The notes under the pieces: model-generated
Told to the model about the DNA's origin: nothing
Seen by the model: only the letters and a program-made list of their open reading frames with translations
Databases searched by the model: none
Assembly (NCBI GenBank): GCA_025360585.1
Contig: JANYBW010000041.1
Coordinates: forward strand, 1-64,000
Length of the DNA stretch: 64,000 bases
Direction: 5' to 3'
DNA from: Actinomycetes bacterium
GTDB lineage: Bacteria > Actinomycetota > Acidimicrobiia > IMCC26256 > PALSA-610
Shown: one piece after another, positions 63,779 through 64,000 of the stretch
Layout: each line of letters opens with the position of its first letter
How positions within the stretch are numbered: the first letter of the stretch is position 1
Position numbers and translations under genes: made by a program

Positions 63779-64000
63779 CTAGCCGATCTCGTCGGGCATT
63801 TCGGACTTCCTTCGGGCAATAAACGCCTGCAATTCCTTATCGATCGCGTCATCGATCGGTGGAGCTTCATACGAAGCGAGGCGCTGCTTCCACAGCTTGT
63901 TCGCGCGCGTTGCCGCATCAAGACTGCCTTCTTCGAGCCACTGTTCGTAACTCGCGTTGTCCGCGGTGGTCGAGCGATAGAACGCGTGCTCAAAGTTCGC
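63779..64000 (-). CDS. trimethylamine/betaine methyltransferase (MttB family), C-terminal part
   Basis: Only the last 73 codons are inside the window. ANFEHAFYRSTTADNASYEQ, WLEEGSLDAATRANKLWKQ and LASYEAPPIDDAIDKELQAF ending ARRKSEMPDEIG are the typical tail of MttB-superfamily corrinoid methyltransferases. Non-pyrrolysine members (MtgB type) demethylate glycine betaine to dimethylglycine. That would supply exactly the substrate for the dehydrogenase encoded after the intervening IclR gene. The catalytic domain and any Pyl codon are outside the window, so specificity is open. Confidence 0.75.
   Translation of the reverse strand, partial: ANFEHAFYRSTTADNASYEQWLEEGSLDAATRANKLWKQRLASYEAPPIDDAIDKELQAFIARRKSEMPDEIG

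Overview
The window looks like chromosome from a moderately high-GC actinobacterium, and the Acidimicrobiia are my best guess (inference from gene content; no rRNA or tRNA gene is present to confirm it). The supporting signs are frequent GTG starts, many ATGA/GTGA stop-start overlaps, an F420-type LLM oxidoreductase, an igr-like steroid side-chain cluster, a neocarzinostatin-type secreted protein and a Zur/Znu zinc system. I see no phage, insertion sequence or CRISPR array.

Layout. 1-2.2 kb: an RHH/MazF-type toxin-antitoxin pair followed by decaying DNA holding two small frameshifted genes. 2.2-8.6 kb: a DapB-fold reductase, an MBL/alkylsulfatase-type hydrolase, an unknown protein, the wreck of a copper P1B-ATPase, a YHYH lipoprotein and an acyl-CoA-dehydrogenase-type flavoprotein. 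8.6-16.2 kb: paired acyl-CoA dehydrogenases on the minus strand, divergent from a plus-strand P450, MaoC, DUF35, MaoC, Ltp2-like aldolase and Zn-alcohol dehydrogenase. This closely resembles the actinobacterial igr operon for steroid side-chain removal, except that the ChsH2 protein is split into two genes. 16.2-24.2 kb: VOC protein, two more DapB-fold reductases, an amidohydrolase remnant, a DsbA-like protein, YchF, an LLM oxidoreductase and a Pro-rich coiled-coil protein. 24.4-29.3 kb: a secreted neocarzinostatin-repeat protein and a MurJ-like flippase fused to a ~450-residue cytoplasmic N-terminus.

29.3-37.4 kb is the most unusual block. It is a tightly coupled minus-strand operon, in transcription order: phosphopantetheinyl transferase, carrier protein, acyl-CoA-dehydrogenase-like flavoprotein, stand-alone amino acid:[carrier protein] ligase (a class II aaRS relative), DUF1839 protein, a glycoside-hydrolase-2-like protein that appears to lack its catalytic nucleophile, and a fused pair of alpha/beta hydrolases resembling the two exosortase-A-associated hydrolases. 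Together they could load an amino acid on a carrier protein, oxidise or otherwise modify it, and transfer it to an unknown, possibly glycan-linked, acceptor. A MarR regulator with a heterodimeric ABC exporter (37.6-41.8 kb) lies divergently, with two adjacent palindromes between.

41.9-51.4 kb: a small secreted Ig-like/RTX-like protein; zur-znuB-znuC-znuA with a clear Zur-type box; a GT-C membrane glycosyltransferase; and a 1387-residue secreted propeller/PKD protein. 51.5-64 kb: a choline/glycine-betaine catabolic locus on the minus strand, comprising an MttB-family methyltransferase C-terminus (cut by the window end), IclR, dimethylglycine/sarcosine dehydrogenase, EtfB, EtfA, the ProV-like ATPase, a permease with two ProW domains in one chain, the ProX-like binding protein, BetA and BetB. 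The set can import betaine, make it from choline and demethylate it, with electrons passed to ETF.
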